Shown piece by piece: positions 18,715 through 29,270 of a stretch of DNA of 64,000 bases; position 1 is the first letter of the stretch, and each line of letters begins with the position of its first letter. Made by a program: the position numbers and the translations under genes. Below the pieces are notes generated by a model. It did not search any database, was not told the DNA's origin, and worked only from the letters and a program-made list of their open reading frames with translations. This stretch comes from Cognatundibacterium oligocarboniphilum (GTDB lineage Bacteria; Pseudomonadota; Gammaproteobacteria; Burkholderiales; Burkholderiaceae_D). The stretch lies in the NCBI RefSeq assembly GCF_013377855.1, contig NZ_JABXYJ010000001.1, positions 124,001 to 188,000 of the forward strand, written 5' to 3'.

Positions 18715-19569
18715 TCAGAGTGCCGCCTGACCAGCAGCAGACAAGCGCTGCGTGACTTCCTTACGATAACGGTTCAGATCCTGCACGGTTTCAAAGCTGC
18801 GCTCAAACAACAGGGACATATTGTGCAGAATCCGGTCCACCACTTTCTTTTCCCACACACCGTCAAACCTGATCTGCCCGTCCAGCCAGCGCTCCAGCCA
18901 GTCCGGATCAGGCAGACGGCTTTGTACTGTGTCATTCGGAAACAAAGATTGATTCACATGCAGATTGGTCGGATGCAAAGGCTTTTCAGTGCGCCTGGCC
19001 GATGCCATGAGCACGCCGATTTTAGAAAATGCCGCCCGTGCCACATCGCCGACTTCCGCCAGAGATTTTTTCATATAACGCAGATAGGCACCGCCATGAC
19101 GCGCTTCATCCTGGCTGATGATTTTATAAATATGCTTGATCACCGGCTCGGTATGCCACTCGGACGCGCAGCGGTACCAGTGATTCAGGCGGATTTCGCC
19201 GCAGAAATGCAGCATCAGGGTTTCCAGCCGCGGTGCCGGATCGAATTCAAACCGGACCTGATCAAGTTCCGCTTCGGTCGGCACCAGCTCAGGATGAAAG
19301 CGGCGCAGATATTCCATCAACACCAGCGAATGCTTTTGTTCTTCAAAAAACCAGATCGACATGAAAGCAGAAAAATCACTGTCGTCGCGGTTATCGCGCA
19401 AGAACATCTCCGTCGCCGGCAAGGCAGACCATTCGGTGATGGCATTCATTTTGATGGTCTGCGCCTGTTCCGGAGTCAGTCGGGAGGCGTCATATTGCTC
19501 CCAGGGAATATCGGTATCCATATTCCAGCGCACCTGTTCCAGAGACTTAAACAATTCAGGATAAAGCAT
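18715..19569 (-). CDS. Ferritin-like/diiron (acyl-ACP desaturase-like) protein
   Basis: 284 residues, mostly helical. Two diiron-type motifs are seen: EEQKH (76-80) and DEARH (154-158). Their spacing of about 78 residues and the extra Glu around 116-125 resemble the four-helix diiron fold of ferritins and soluble acyl-ACP desaturases (EENRH and DEKRH there). It sits alone between rfaE2 and cysB. A desaturase or oxidase activity is possible, but the substrate is not indicated by context. Confidence 0.75.
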   Translation of the reverse strand: MLYPELFKSLEQVRWNMDTDIPWEQYDASRLTPEQAQTIKMNAITEWSALPATEMFLRDNRDDSDFSAFMSIWFFEEQKHSLVLMEYLRRFHPELVPTEAELDQVRFEFDPAPRLETLMLHFCGEIRLNHWYRCASEWHTEPVIKHIYKIISQDEARHGGAYLRYMKKSLAEVGDVARAAFSKIGVLMASARRTEKPLHPTNLHVNQSLFPNDTVQSRLPDPDWLERWLDGQIRFDGVWEKKVVDRILHNMSLLFERSFETVQDLNRYRKEVTQRLSAAGQAAL

Positions 19570-19656
19570 GGCTCACCTCGGCATCAGTTCAACTCACAGA
19601 ATATGCATTGATTGTAGCAGAGGTGTATGACTCCTTCACGACAGCCCCGGCGCGGC

Positions 19657-20586
19657 TCAAGGACTGGGTTCAATGATAGCGCGCCGGATATGCTCACGAC
19701 TCAGTTCCGGTGCAAACTGACGGATAAAATCAAATGTGTAGCTGCGCAGATAAGCGCCACGTCGCACTGCCAGCCGGGTTACATTCGGGCTAAACAGATG
19801 GTCGGCAGAAAGCGCTCTTAATCCGTTGCTGCGATTCGGCTCAATCGCCATTGATGCAACAATACCAACACCCAGCCCCAGCGCCACATATTGCTGAATC
19901 ACATCTGAATCCATCGCTGTCAGAACAATATCCGTGGACAGACCGGCATCAGTAAAAGCCGCATCGATATGACTGCGTCCCGTAAAACCGACATCGTAGG
20001 TAATCAGTGGATAGTTGGATAAATCTTCCAGTGTGATCACCTTTTTATGGAGTAAAGGATGGTCTTCCGGCAACACGATCACATGATTCCATTGATAGCA
20101 GGCAAATGACACCAGATCCTTGAACTGCGACAGTCCCTCAGTGGCAATACCGATGTCCGCTTTGCCGGATAATACCCACTCGGCAATATGATCCGGCGAA
20201 CTTTGTTGCAGGGCAATCCGCACTTCCGGAAAAGTCTGACGGAATTGCTGCACAATACGCGGCAGCACATAGCGCGCCTGAGTGTGCGTGGTGGCGATGG
20301 CAAGTGTTCCCCGGGTCTGGTCGGAATAATCATTGCCGGCCTGCTGCAGATTTTCGGCTTCCAGCAACAGACGTTCAATGATCGGCAGAATGCCTTTACC
20401 GGGTTCAGTCAGGCCAGTCAGCCGCTTTCCGTTGCGCTCAAAAATATCCACGCCCAGCTCGTCTTCCAGCTCACGGATCTGGCGACTGACACCCGGTTGC
20501 GACGTGAACAGCACCTGTGCCACTTCCGTCAGATTGAAACCGCGACGGGATGCCTCGCGGATGGATCGTAATTGCTGAAAATTCAT
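19657..20586 (-). CDS. cysB: LysR-type regulator CysB
   Basis: Activator of sulfate uptake and cysteine biosynthesis genes that responds to N-acetylserine or O-acetylserine and sulfide/sulfate signals. The 309-residue protein has the CysB-type N-terminal helix-turn-helix (MNFQQLRSIREASRRGFNLT, then VAQVLFTSQPGVSRQIRELE) and a CysB-type effector domain. It lies 77 bases after cysA on the same strand, at the end of the sulfur island whose genes it is expected to control. Confidence 0.95.
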   Translation of the reverse strand: MNFQQLRSIREASRRGFNLTEVAQVLFTSQPGVSRQIRELEDELGVDIFERNGKRLTGLTEPGKGILPIIERLLLEAENLQQAGNDYSDQTRGTLAIATTHTQARYVLPRIVQQFRQTFPEVRIALQQSSPDHIAEWVLSGKADIGIATEGLSQFKDLVSFACYQWNHVIVLPEDHPLLHKKVITLEDLSNYPLITYDVGFTGRSHIDAAFTDAGLSTDIVLTAMDSDVIQQYVALGLGVGIVASMAIEPNRSNGLRALSADHLFSPNVTRLAVRRGAYLRSYTFDFIRQFAPELSREHIRRAIIEPSP

Positions 20587-20663
20587 CTCTCACTTCTTTC
20601 ACTGTCATCACGGTGGGAATCTGGTCCGGGCTGTTCCGGAGCCGGGAATCGTTTAATGGGTAT

Positions 20664-21728
20664 CTAATGGGTATCGACAAACACATGCAGCCGCCGCGGG
20701 CGCAGCACCAGCACTTCACCAACCTTCAGCTTCAGCTGCTGGTAACGTTCGCTCGGAATGATGGCTTCCAGCAGATCGCCGTTATCGTCCCGCTCCAGCT
20801 CCAGTTGCGCCAGCGGGCCGATACTGTGCGCGCGGCGCAACTGCACCAGCAGGCCTTCGGCACCGGGGGAATAACGGTCAATATCAAATTCGTGAGGACG
20901 GACATAACCGGTGCCGGTCGCATCGCGGATATCGCTGTGAGCCGGTGCGGCAAACGTCACACCGCCGGCATCCAGCACGCCCTCATGCACGCGCCCGTGA
21001 AACAGATTCACATTGCCCAGAAAACCATATACAAATGGTGTCGCCGGATGCTGGTAGATGTCGGCAGGAGCGCCGACCTGCTCGACGGTACCGTGATTCA
21101 TCAGCACGATCTGATCGGCGACTTCGAGTGCCTCTTCCTGATCATGCGTGACGAAAATACTGGTCACATGCAATTCATCATGCAGACGGCGCAACCAGCG
21201 ACGCAATTCTTTGCGCACCTTGGCATCGAGCGCTCCAAATGGTTCATCCAGCAACAGCACACGCGGCTCCACTGCCAGTGCGCGTGCCAGTGCGATGCGC
21301 TGCCGCTGACCACCGGATAACTGCGGCGGATAACGGTCGGCCAGCCAGTCGAGCTGCACCAGCTCCAGCAGACTGGTGACTTTTTCTTTGATCTGCGCCT
21401 CGGATGGACGGATATGCTTTGGCTTGACCCGCAGACCAAACGCAATGTTTTCAAAAATCGTCATGTGTTTGAACAAGGCATAGTGCTGGAACACGAAACC
21501 GACCTGACGATCGCGTACATGCTGTTGTGATGCGTCCTGACCATCCAGCAGCACCTGGCCGCTGTCGGCAAATTCCAGACCGGCGATGATGCGCAGCAAA
21601 GTTGTCTTGCCGCAGCCGGAAGGCCCTAACAATGCCGTCAGTTCGCCATCGGGAAAATCCAGCGAAACATTATTCAGCGCGGTGAACTGACCAAAACGTT
21701 TATTTAATTGATGAACGGCGATACTCAT
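20664..21728 (-). CDS. cysA: Sulfate/thiosulfate ABC transporter ATPase CysA
   Basis: Energises sulfate/thiosulfate import through CysT-CysW. The 354-residue protein has Walker [10 protein letters not shown], signature LSGGQRQR, Walker [14 protein letters not shown], and a C-terminal regulatory TOBE-like domain of about 110 residues, the CysA/MalK architecture. It is 15 bases downstream of cysW. The last codons lie in a short direct repeat (TAATGGGTATC twice), without an apparent consequence. Confidence 0.96.
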   Translation of the reverse strand: MSIAVHQLNKRFGQFTALNNVSLDFPDGELTALLGPSGCGKTTLLRIIAGLEFADSGQVLLDGQDASQQHVRDRQVGFVFQHYALFKHMTIFENIAFGLRVKPKHIRPSEAQIKEKVTSLLELVQLDWLADRYPPQLSGGQRQRIALARALAVEPRVLLLDEPFGALDAKVRKELRRWLRRLHDELHVTSIFVTHDQEEALEVADQIVLMNHGTVEQVGAPADIYQHPATPFVYGFLGNVNLFHGRVHEGVLDAGGVTFAAPAHSDIRDATGTGYVRPHEFDIDRYSPGAEGLLVQLRRAHSIGPLAQLELERDDNGDLLEAIIPSERYQQLKLKVGEVLVLRPRRLHVFVDTH

Positions 21729-21743
21729 GTTTTTCGCTCCGGC

Positions 21744-22661
21744 TTATTCTTCAGAAATAGGGGCGCGACTCTCATCGGTGCGCCATTCGACGATGGTTTT
21801 CAATACCAGTGTCAGCAAGGCCAGCAGGGTCAGCAGCGAAGCCACCGCAAATGCCGCCACGAAGTTGTATTCGTTATATAAAATCTCGACCTGCAAAGGC
21901 ATCGTGTTGGTCTCGCCGCGAATATGGCCGGACACCACCGACACCGCGCCGAATTCCCCCATCGCCCGCGCGTTACACAGGATCACGCCATACAGCAAAC
22001 CCCATTTAATATTCGGTAAAGTCACATGCCAGAAGGTCTGCCAGCCTGATGCGCCCAGCACCAGCGCGGCCTCTTCTTCCTCGCTGCCCTGCGCCTGCAT
22101 TAAGGGAATCAGCTCGCGCGCCACAAACGGAAAGGTGACAAATATGGTTGCCAGCACGATGCCGGGAACCGCGAACAGAATCTTGATATCGTGATCGCGC
22201 AGCCATTCACCAAACCAGCCCTGCGCGCCGAACAGCAGCACGTATACCAGACCGGAAATGACAGGAGAAACCGAAAACGGCAGATCAATCAGCGTCAGCA
22301 ACACACTTTTGCCACGGAATTCAAATTTCGCAATAGCCCAGGCAGCGGCAACACCAAACACCAGATTCAGCGGCACCGCAATGCCGGCCGAAATCAGGGT
22401 TAATCGAATCGCCGACAAGGCATCCGGCTCGGTGATCGCCTCCAGATACGCCTGCCAGCCTTTTCTGAGCGCTTCGGAAAACACCGCTGCCAGCGGTACA
22501 AACAGGAATAGCGTCAGAAAAACCAGCGCGACCAGCGTCAGCGTCACACGCACCCAGAGCGGCTCTATCGTGGCAGCAGGAATGAGGGGCGGCTCAGCCC
22601 GGTTTGCCTTTACCGGAGATGCGACAGATGCCGGAGCAGGATCGATCGTAATGGTGTCCAT
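21744..22661 (-). CDS. cysW: Sulfate/thiosulfate ABC transporter permease CysW
   Basis: Inner-membrane permease with six predicted helices and the EAA-type loop ([20 protein letters not shown]). It forms the channel with CysT. The family-typical segment [19 protein letters not shown] identifies it as CysW rather than CysT. The N-terminus of about 30 residues is Ala/Pro-rich and longer than usual. Its start codon overlaps the cysT stop by one base (TAATG). Confidence 0.95.
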   Translation of the reverse strand: MDTITIDPAPASVASPVKANRAEPPLIPAATIEPLWVRVTLTLVALVFLTLFLFVPLAAVFSEALRKGWQAYLEAITEPDALSAIRLTLISAGIAVPLNLVFGVAAAWAIAKFEFRGKSVLLTLIDLPFSVSPVISGLVYVLLFGAQGWFGEWLRDHDIKILFAVPGIVLATIFVTFPFVARELIPLMQAQGSEEEEAALVLGASGWQTFWHVTLPNIKWGLLYGVILCNARAMGEFGAVSVVSGHIRGETNTMPLQVEILYNEYNFVAAFAVASLLTLLALLTLVLKTIVEWRTDESRAPISEE

Positions 22662-23518
22662 TATTTTCCTCCCTGCCGGCTGCGCATCCAGGCCTGCAAA
22701 GCATTAATCGTCAGCAGCAGGATGAATGACAGAATCAGCATGACCACGGCGATTGCAGTCGCTCCGGTGTAATCGTACTGTTCCAGTTTGGTAATCATGA
22801 ACAACGGCGTGATTTCTGAAATCATCGGCATATTGCCAGCGATAAAAATCACGGAACCATATTCACCGGTAGCGCGTGCAAAAGCCAGTGCAAAGCCGGT
22901 CAGAACAGCGGGCAGCATGGCCGGGAAAATCACCCGCGCAAACACTTGCCAGTGATTCGCCCCCAGGCTGAGTGCAGCTTCTTCAAGTTCTTTCTCCGCT
23001 TCTTCCAGTACCGGTTGCACCGTACGCACCACAAAAGGCAGCCCGATGAATGTCAGTGCAATCAGAATACCCAGCGGCGTGAACGCCACCTTGATGCCCA
23101 GCGGGGTCAGTAATTTGCCGATCCAGCCATTCGGTGCATACAAGGTCGCCAGCGTGATACCGGCAACGGCCGTCGGCAACGCGAACGGTAAATCCACCAA
23201 TGCATCAATCAGACGCTTGCCGGGAAATTGATAACGCACCAGCACCCACGCCACAATGCCGCCAAACAGCACGTTGATCAGCGCTGCCAGAAAAGATGCT
23301 CCGAAAGTCAGGCGATACGAGGCCAGTACGCGATCGGATGTCACGGTTTCCCAGAATGCCGGCCAGGTCATAGTGAAGGTTTTGAGAAAGACCGCAGAAA
23401 GTGGAATTAAGACAATCAACGCGAGGTAAAACAAGGTAAATCCCAGCGACAGATGAAAACCGGGAAGCACACGTTTACTGGTCGGTTGACCGCCTGTTGC
23501 AATTGCAGCAGATGCCAT
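22661..23518 (-). CDS. cysT: Sulfate/thiosulfate ABC transporter permease CysT (CysU)
   Basis: Partner permease of CysW: 285 residues, six helices, EAA loop ([20 protein letters not shown]) and the CysT-typical segment [14 protein letters not shown]. It is first in the cysT-cysW-cysA unit. The upstream 167 bases contain an AT-rich inverted repeat that may be its operator. The cognate binding protein is sbp, about 6.4 kb upstream beyond the ssu genes. Confidence 0.95.
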   Translation of the reverse strand: MASAAIATGGQPTSKRVLPGFHLSLGFTLFYLALIVLIPLSAVFLKTFTMTWPAFWETVTSDRVLASYRLTFGASFLAALINVLFGGIVAWVLVRYQFPGKRLIDALVDLPFALPTAVAGITLATLYAPNGWIGKLLTPLGIKVAFTPLGILIALTFIGLPFVVRTVQPVLEEAEKELEEAALSLGANHWQVFARVIFPAMLPAVLTGFALAFARATGEYGSVIFIAGNMPMISEITPLFMITKLEQYDYTGATAIAVVMLILSFILLLTINALQAWMRSRQGGK

Positions 23519-23574
23519 AGTCAGCCTTTATTACTGATTCAACTAAAGATGACAAATATTGGCAGGATTTTGAT

Positions 23575-23599
23575 ATAAGAAAAACGAATTTTTTGTTAT
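23575..23599. promoter_or_regulatory. AT-rich inverted repeat upstream of cysT (candidate CysB site)
   Basis: ATAAGAAAAA and TTTTTTGTTAT form an imperfect dyad around CGAA, about 57 bases before the cysT start. CysB sites are AT-rich dyads with ATAA/TTAT ends, so it is a reasonable candidate; the assignment is inference. Confidence 0.45.
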
Positions 23600-23685
23600 G
23601 TTCTTAGACGATAAACACATATAGTAAGGTCGCCGCTGTCGGTCAGCGTGGCGACTGCGACGACTGCAGCAACCGAAAATGCGGA

Positions 23686-24555
23686 TCAGCCCGGCAGTTC
23701 AGCCGCGGTCGCCGCAATCGTCGAGGTTGTATGGGATGCGGCGGTTGGCAGCTCCGTCGCTTGTCCGACCAGCGTTGCACTCGGCAAGTCAAACAAAAAT
23801 CCCTGCACCAGATACGGGCTCGCTGTGTCGTTTGCCTGTTGCAGCGACAGAAAGCGCGCTTCGTTTTCTATGCGCCGGAAAATGATGTGGCACTGCGCCT
23901 GATCGGCACGTTGCAACAGACTGATTTGCGCAGACGCATGATTGGCGGCGCTGATATCGAGCTTGATCGCATCAGGCCGGATACGGTCGAGCAAATCACC
24001 GGCTTGTTCCAGGCTGCTGGCATTGACGCCGATGCGAAAACCATTACGACGATAATTTTCAGCGACATGCGTCAGTACCCAGCGCTGACTTGGCGTGATC
24101 AGCGGCAGTTGCAGAATAATCTGTACATGCGGTATTTCCAGCACATCGAGTATCCGCCGGAAAGCCATGCCGTGATTGCCTTCGACCGCAGCCAGCAAAC
24201 GGCTGTGCACGCTCAGATACAAATCCAGTCCCGGCTCTTGCACCTGCCGATAAAAATTGAGCGTGTGCAGCAAACGGCACAGGCGATCCAGTTCCACCGA
24301 TTCATCATCATTTGCGACATATTCGAGCAGCTTCCAGATATTCAGCCCCTGATCACCCGGATCATAACTGCGGGCGTAGGCTTCATACGCAACAACCTGA
24401 TGATCCTCGCCCGAACGTATCGCCTGAAACGCGCTGGTCAGGCTGGCGTTGAAATAGCGCCCGCGCGCACGTCCCTGCTCGTCCAGCCACAAATGGCTGT
24501 TGGCCGTGGAGTGACGCAGGCGGCTCAGATAATTGTGTAAATTCAGATGATGCAT
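23686..24555 (-). CDS. Degenerate EAL-domain protein in the sulfur island
   Basis: 289-residue protein that can be laid out on the EAL phosphodiesterase fold but lacks its catalytic set. AYEAYARS (Glu 58) replaces EALxR, SVHS (His 117) replaces the Asn motif, IILQL (Gln 149) replaces ExxE, and GVNASS (178-179) replaces the metal-binding DDFGTG. Lys 198 (AIKLD) and QGF (251-253) remain. It cannot be a normal c-di-GMP hydrolase; a ligand-binding or protein-interaction role is more likely. It sits between ssuF and cysT on the same strand. The C-terminal 30 residues are Ala/Thr-rich. Confidence 0.72.
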   Translation of the reverse strand: MHHLNLHNYLSRLRHSTANSHLWLDEQGRARGRYFNASLTSAFQAIRSGEDHQVVAYEAYARSYDPGDQGLNIWKLLEYVANDDESVELDRLCRLLHTLNFYRQVQEPGLDLYLSVHSRLLAAVEGNHGMAFRRILDVLEIPHVQIILQLPLITPSQRWVLTHVAENYRRNGFRIGVNASSLEQAGDLLDRIRPDAIKLDISAANHASAQISLLQRADQAQCHIIFRRIENEARFLSLQQANDTASPYLVQGFLFDLPSATLVGQATELPTAASHTTSTIAATAAELPG

Positions 24556-24604
24556 ATTTCCTCCTTTCAGCCGCGACGCAGTGTAATGCGCCGGACGCCG
24601 TCAG

Positions 24605-24820
24605 TTACAGTTTCGCGATCGAGACTTCGGTCGCTTTCACCAGCGCCACCACCTCACTACCGACCACCAGATTCAAATCACGGATAGAGCGCGTCGTGAT
24701 CACCGACGTCACGATGCCGGCCGGGGTTTGAACATCGACTTCGGAGACGACATCGCCTTCGATAATCGCTTTGATTTTGCCACGGAACTGGTTACGTACA
24801 TTAATCGCCTGAATCGTCAT
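24605..24820 (-). CDS. ssuF: Mop/TOBE-domain molybdopterin-binding-like protein (SsuF type)
   Basis: 71 residues forming a single Mop (molbindin-like) domain: NVRNQFRGKIKAIIEGDVVSE at the N-terminus, then the repeat VVTSVITTRSIRDL-type core. In pseudomonads and Burkholderia such a gene (ssuF) ends the ssuEADCB cluster and is required for full sulfonate use, although its mechanism is unclear. The position after ssuB supports the assignment. Confidence 0.85.
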   Translation of the reverse strand: MTIQAINVRNQFRGKIKAIIEGDVVSEVDVQTPAGIVTSVITTRSIRDLNLVVGSEVVALVKATEVSIAKL

Positions 24821-24860
24821 TTTTCTTCCTTTGTGATACGAGAAATATCCCCAAAAAACA

Positions 24861-24948
24861 AATACTCCCCCGCTTTTTTAATAAAACACCGCTGGTGTCC
24901 TTAAATTCATTGGGCTCCCAAACATACTCCCCCAGAGTATTTTGATAC
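24861..24948. repeat. Dispersed intergenic element, copy 2 (ATACTCCCCC twice)
   Basis: AATACTCCCCCGC (24861-24873) and ACATACTCCCCCAG (24922-24935) stand 62 bases apart as direct repeats; the second is followed by AGTATTTTGATAC. The core equals that of the copies at 3558 and 60508. It occupies the ssuB-ssuF gap, so a transcript of the island would run through it. Confidence 0.55.
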
Positions 24949-24999
24949 TAATTTGATGTTGATTTGATGCCCGTTTGCCGCTTTCAGCGCGGCTGAGAC

Positions 25000-25974
25000 T
25001 TAAATCGCCCAAGTCACCTGCCCGACGCTACGCATCAGCGACACATCACCGAACGCCGCATCCGGCTGCTGCGCCGGATGCTGTAACACCCGCGCCAGTA
25101 TCTGTTCTTCCAGCGCGGCAAAGACCGGGTTGCCACGCGCCCGTGGTCGCGGCAGATCCACTATCTGATCCAGCGTGATCTGACCGTCTTCAATCAGAAT
25201 CACCCGGTCAGCCAGCGCAATCGCTTCCTGCACATCATGCGTGACCAGCAAAGCAGTGAAACCGCGCTGTTGCCAGAGTTGTTCAATCAGACGTTGCATC
25301 TCGATGCGCGTCAAGGCATCCAGTGCGCCCAGCGGCTCATCCAGCAGCAGCAAGGTCGGCTCGTGTACCAATGCTCTGGCCAGCGCAACGCGCTGACGCT
25401 GACCACCGGACAATACCGATGGCCAGTCACCGGCGCGTTCGGCCAGCGCGACCTTACTCAGCGCTGCCAGCGCATCATTGCGACGATCGCTTAAACCAAG
25501 TCCGACGTTATCAAGCACAGATTTCCACGGTAGCAAGCGTGAATCCTGAAACATCACGCGGGTTTCCGGACGCGCATTTTTCTGCCCGTTCTGCGCAAAA
25601 TTCAGGCTGCCGCTGTCGGCTTTTTCCAGACCGGCAATCAGGCGCAACAAGGTGCTTTTACCGCAGCCGCTGCGACCGATCACCGCCACAAATTCTCCAG
25701 CTTGAACATCGAGCTGCAATGACTTCAGGACACCCCGACCGTTATATGATTTTTGTAAATGCCGGGCATGAATAGCCGTACCAGCCTGCGGCCTTCGGTG
25801 CGGCAAATGCGCAGTATTCCGTTCTTGCCCGCCATCCACGCTGCTGATACCAGTGTCCGATGCCAGCGCTGCCGCATATTCACTGACCTGACTAATACCA
25901 TCGTCCAGCTCTTGTCTCAGCGCAGCGATACGTGCCACCACCGGCGAGGGTGTATATAAAATGTCCGTCATCAT
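25000..25974 (-). CDS. ssuB: Aliphatic sulfonate ABC transporter ATPase SsuB
   Basis: ATPase of the alkanesulfonate importer. Walker [10 protein letters not shown], signature LSGGQRQR and Walker [12 protein letters not shown] are all present. An N-terminal extension of about 70 residues precedes the ABC fold, as in other betaproteobacterial SsuB proteins, giving 324 residues. Its start overlaps the ssuC end by 4 bases. Confidence 0.94.
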   Translation of the reverse strand: MMTDILYTPSPVVARIAALRQELDDGISQVSEYAAALASDTGISSVDGGQERNTAHLPHRRPQAGTAIHARHLQKSYNGRGVLKSLQLDVQAGEFVAVIGRSGCGKSTLLRLIAGLEKADSGSLNFAQNGQKNARPETRVMFQDSRLLPWKSVLDNVGLGLSDRRNDALAALSKVALAERAGDWPSVLSGGQRQRVALARALVHEPTLLLLDEPLGALDALTRIEMQRLIEQLWQQRGFTALLVTHDVQEAIALADRVILIEDGQITLDQIVDLPRPRARGNPVFAALEEQILARVLQHPAQQPDAAFGDVSLMRSVGQVTWAI

Positions 25975-26867
25975 GCAAGCTTTCTCTGATAACCCGGATG
26001 CCAGCGCAGCCAGTAATGTTCCAGTGCGCGTGACAAGATGTCAGCGATTTTCCCCAGCAAGGCGTACAGCAAGATGCCTACCAGCACGACATCGGTCTGC
26101 AGAAATTCACGCGCATTCATGGTCATGTAACCGATACCCGCCTGTGCTGAAATGGTTTCAGCGACGATCAGCAGGACCCACACCAGCCCAAGCGCAAAAC
26201 GCACGCCGACCAGTATCGATGGCAAAGCGCCGGGGAATATTACGTCGCGGTATAAAGCCCAGCCCGACAAGCCATAGCTGCGCGCCATTTCTATCAGGCC
26301 ATGATCGACAGCACGTATACCGTGAAACGTATTCAGGTACACCGGAAAAAACACGCCGACCGACACCAGAAACAGTTTCGCCGTTTCATCGATACCAAAC
26401 CATAAAATCACCAGCGGTATCAGCGCCAGCGCCGGGATATTGCGTATCATCTGCAGGCTGGTATCAAGCAGGGTTTCCGCGCTACGGAAAGTGCCGGTCA
26501 GCAGACCGAGCAACAAGCCCAGACCACCGCCAATCACAAAACCCGATCCTGCACGCCACAAGCTGGTTTTCGCGTGAATAAAAATTTCACCGGAGATACT
26601 CAGATTCCAGAACGCTTTGGCGACTGCCAGCGGCTCAGGCAAAATCCGGTTGGATAACCAGCCCTGTTGCGCCGATACCTGCCAGATCACCAGCAATAAC
26701 AGCGGCAACACCCACGGTGCGAACGCCTGCAAAAAGCGCACGATATGATAACGCCACGGTGTGGCTGGACGCGCCGGTTCGCGACCCGGGAAGGTCTGCG
26801 ACAAGTCGCCTGCCAGCGTAGCGAACTCATTGAACTCATTGATCTCCGTAATAAGCGACGACGCCAT
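25971..26867 (-). CDS. ssuC: Aliphatic sulfonate ABC transporter permease SsuC
   Basis: 298-residue inner-membrane permease with six helices and the EAA loop region [20 protein letters not shown]. The N-terminal cytoplasmic extension of about 40 residues is a little long. It follows ssuD by 9 bases and overlaps ssuB, consistent with one transcript. Confidence 0.95.
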   Translation of the reverse strand: MASSLITEINEFNEFATLAGDLSQTFPGREPARPATPWRYHIVRFLQAFAPWVLPLLLLVIWQVSAQQGWLSNRILPEPLAVAKAFWNLSISGEIFIHAKTSLWRAGSGFVIGGGLGLLLGLLTGTFRSAETLLDTSLQMIRNIPALALIPLVILWFGIDETAKLFLVSVGVFFPVYLNTFHGIRAVDHGLIEMARSYGLSGWALYRDVIFPGALPSILVGVRFALGLVWVLLIVAETISAQAGIGYMTMNAREFLQTDVVLVGILLYALLGKIADILSRALEHYWLRWHPGYQRKLA

Positions 26868-26876
26868 ACTGTGCTC

Positions 26877-28028
26877 CTAGCTTTGCGAAACCTGCGGTAC
26901 GATGGAATTGGCAATCACCTCGCCAAACGGTCCCGTGAGCGAACTCGTCACACGCGGCAAGGCTTTTCCTATCAGCGGGAAAACCAGTTCAGCAAATCGA
27001 TACGATTCTTCCAGATGCGGATAGCCGGAAAAAATAAAGGTCTCGATGCCGAGCGCCGCATATTCTTTAATGCGCGCCGCTACGGTTTCCGGATCACCGA
27101 CCAACGCTGTTCCGGCACCGCCGCGCACAAGTCCGACGCCCGCCCACAGATTTGGCGAGACTTCGAGTTTGTCGCGCTTGCCGCCATGCAGCGCCGTCAT
27201 CCTTTGCTGACCGACTGAATCCATCTTCGCAAACGCTTTCTGCGCCCGCGCAATCACCTCATCATCCACATAACGGATCAGATCATTCGCCGCGGCCCAC
27301 GCTTCTTCATTGGTTTCGCGCACAATCACATGCAGGCGGATACCAAAGCGCAAAGTGCGGCCATGCTTGGCGGCGCGTGCGCGCATGTCGGCGATTTTTT
27401 CAGCGACAGCCGCAGGCGGTTCGCCCCAGGTCAGATAAACGTCAATCTGTTCTGCTGCAAGCTCGTGCGCGGGTGCAGACGAGCCGCCAAAATACAAAGG
27501 CGGATGCGGCTTTTGCACCGGTGGATACAAGGTCTTTGCGCCTTTCACGGTCAGGTGTTTTCCGCTGAAATCAAAACCGGCATCACCACCTTCACCGGCC
27601 AGCGATGCGCGCCAGATGCGTAGAAATTCTTCTGTGATTTCATAGCGTTTTTCATGATCAGCAAACACACCGTCGGCTTCGAGTTCACTCTGATCGCCAC
27701 CGGTAACGATATTGACCAGTAAGCGCCCGCTCGACAAACGATCAAAGGTGGACGCCATACGCACTGCCAGACCCGGGCTGCTCAGTCCCGGGCGAACTGC
27801 GACCAGAAATTTCAGTTTTTTGGTCGCACTGATCAGGCTGGATGCAACAACCCAGGCATCTTCGCAAGAGCGGCCTGTCGGCAGTAATACGCCGTCGTAA
27901 CCCTGCGTGTCAGCCGCCACCGCAATTTGCCGCAGATAGTCGTAATTGATGTCGCGTGCACCGTGGCTGGTGCCGAGATAACGCGTATCGCCGTGGGTAG
28001 GAATAAACCAGAAAATATTCAAGCTCAT
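26877..28028 (-). CDS. ssuD: FMNH2-dependent alkanesulfonate monooxygenase SsuD
   Basis: Two-component flavin monooxygenase that uses FMNH2 from SsuE and oxygen to split alkanesulfonates into aldehyde and sulfite. The 383-residue luciferase-fold protein shows [20 protein letters not shown] at the N-terminus and [20 protein letters not shown], typical of SsuD. It lies 13 bases after ssuA. Confidence 0.97.
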   Translation of the reverse strand: MSLNIFWFIPTHGDTRYLGTSHGARDINYDYLRQIAVAADTQGYDGVLLPTGRSCEDAWVVASSLISATKKLKFLVAVRPGLSSPGLAVRMASTFDRLSSGRLLVNIVTGGDQSELEADGVFADHEKRYEITEEFLRIWRASLAGEGGDAGFDFSGKHLTVKGAKTLYPPVQKPHPPLYFGGSSAPAHELAAEQIDVYLTWGEPPAAVAEKIADMRARAAKHGRTLRFGIRLHVIVRETNEEAWAAANDLIRYVDDEVIARAQKAFAKMDSVGQQRMTALHGGKRDKLEVSPNLWAGVGLVRGGAGTALVGDPETVAARIKEYAALGIETFIFSGYPHLEESYRFAELVFPLIGKALPRVTSSLTGPFGEVIANSIVPQVSQS

Positions 28029-28041
28029 CGAATATCTCCCC

Positions 28042-29097
28042 TTATTTCACAGCAGCTGTTTTAGCGCCGGATGGCAGCCAGACCGCATCGCGCACATGGA
28101 TGCGTTTCGGAATCAGCTTCAGATCAGCAAAGGTATCTGCAATACTTTGCTGCTCATGAATCACAGCTTCAGACAAAGGTTTCACGCCGTAAGAAAAACG
28201 GCCGACCGACAATTCAACGATCGATGGTTCCAGCCCGATCTGCACAGAAAGAATCGCGGCATTTTCTCTGATGTTCTTGGCGCTCCAGTCGCCGGTCTTG
28301 GCAATCTCTTCCAGAATCAGGCTGATGATAGCGGGATGTTTTTGTGCATATAAACGTGAAGCGAGATAGAACTGATGGTTGCTTACAGCACCTTTGCCAT
28401 CGGCCAGCACGCGAGCGCCAAGTTGTTTTTCAGCGGCCGCCAGAAATGGGTCCCAGATCGCCCAGGCATCGACGCTGCCGCGCTCAAACGCAGCACGCGC
28501 ATCGGCCGGAGCAAGAAACACAACTTCCACATCCTTGTAGGCAAGCCCGGCTTTTTCCAGCAACTTCACCAGCAGATAATGCACGTTAGAGCCTTTGTTG
28601 AGCACAATTTTCTTGCCCTTCAGATCTGCGACCGATTTGAGTGCAGACCCTTTTGGCACAACAATCGCTTCACCCGCAGGAGCCGCAGGTTCATTACCGA
28701 CATACAGCAGATCGGCACCGGCCGCCTGCGCGAAAATCGGTGGTGCTTCGCCAGTCGTGCCGAAATCGATACTGCCGACATTCAGGCCCTCCAGCAATTG
28801 CGGCCCCGCGGGAAACTCTATCCATTTCACGTCCACGCCCAGCGGTGCCAGGCGTTTTTCGAGGCTGGCATTCCCTTTCAGCACAGTCAGCGTGCCGTAC
28901 TTCTGGTAACCGATGCGCAACACACTTTTCGCGGCGCTGTTCTGCGCATGGGCGATGTTCTGACCGCCAGCGACAACGCATGCCACCAATGTCAGTAAGC
29001 CTGTCAGCAGACGACGGCGCAACTCACTGTTTTTTTTCACCTGTTCAGCGTAACGCGTCTGGCGGCGATGTAAATTGGTGTTCGGATGTTCATTCAT
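28042..29097 (-). CDS. ssuA: Aliphatic sulfonate-binding protein SsuA
   Basis: Periplasmic binding protein that delivers sulfonates to SsuBC. 351 residues; the signal peptide is long, with a basic region ([10 protein letters not shown]) before the hydrophobic core and cleavage near [24 protein letters not shown] begins the mature binding fold. The 173-base gap to ssuE upstream may hold a separate promoter. Confidence 0.95.
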   Translation of the reverse strand: MNEHPNTNLHRRQTRYAEQVKKNSELRRRLLTGLLTLVACVVAGGQNIAHAQNSAAKSVLRIGYQKYGTLTVLKGNASLEKRLAPLGVDVKWIEFPAGPQLLEGLNVGSIDFGTTGEAPPIFAQAAGADLLYVGNEPAAPAGEAIVVPKGSALKSVADLKGKKIVLNKGSNVHYLLVKLLEKAGLAYKDVEVVFLAPADARAAFERGSVDAWAIWDPFLAAAEKQLGARVLADGKGAVSNHQFYLASRLYAQKHPAIISLILEEIAKTGDWSAKNIRENAAILSVQIGLEPSIVELSVGRFSYGVKPLSEAVIHEQQSIADTFADLKLIPKRIHVRDAVWLPSGAKTAAVK

Positions 29098-29270
29098 TTC
29101 ATTTCCTTGACTGAGAAGGCAAGACTTACCCCTGCCGGAAATCTGGCATTGCGGTAACGCTTACGGGATTGCGGATAAATATCCGGTGTTACAGCGGTTC
29201 AGAAAACCACGACTTATAGACCTGTCATTACCGGAACTGACATGGAGTTCAGGTGCCAGTCAGGCACAAT

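Noticed and set aside
18598-19611. Plus-strand frame (337 codons) opposite the ferritin-like gene
   Set aside because: The minus-strand gene has two diiron motifs and normal start; this frame has an Arg/His-rich shadow composition.
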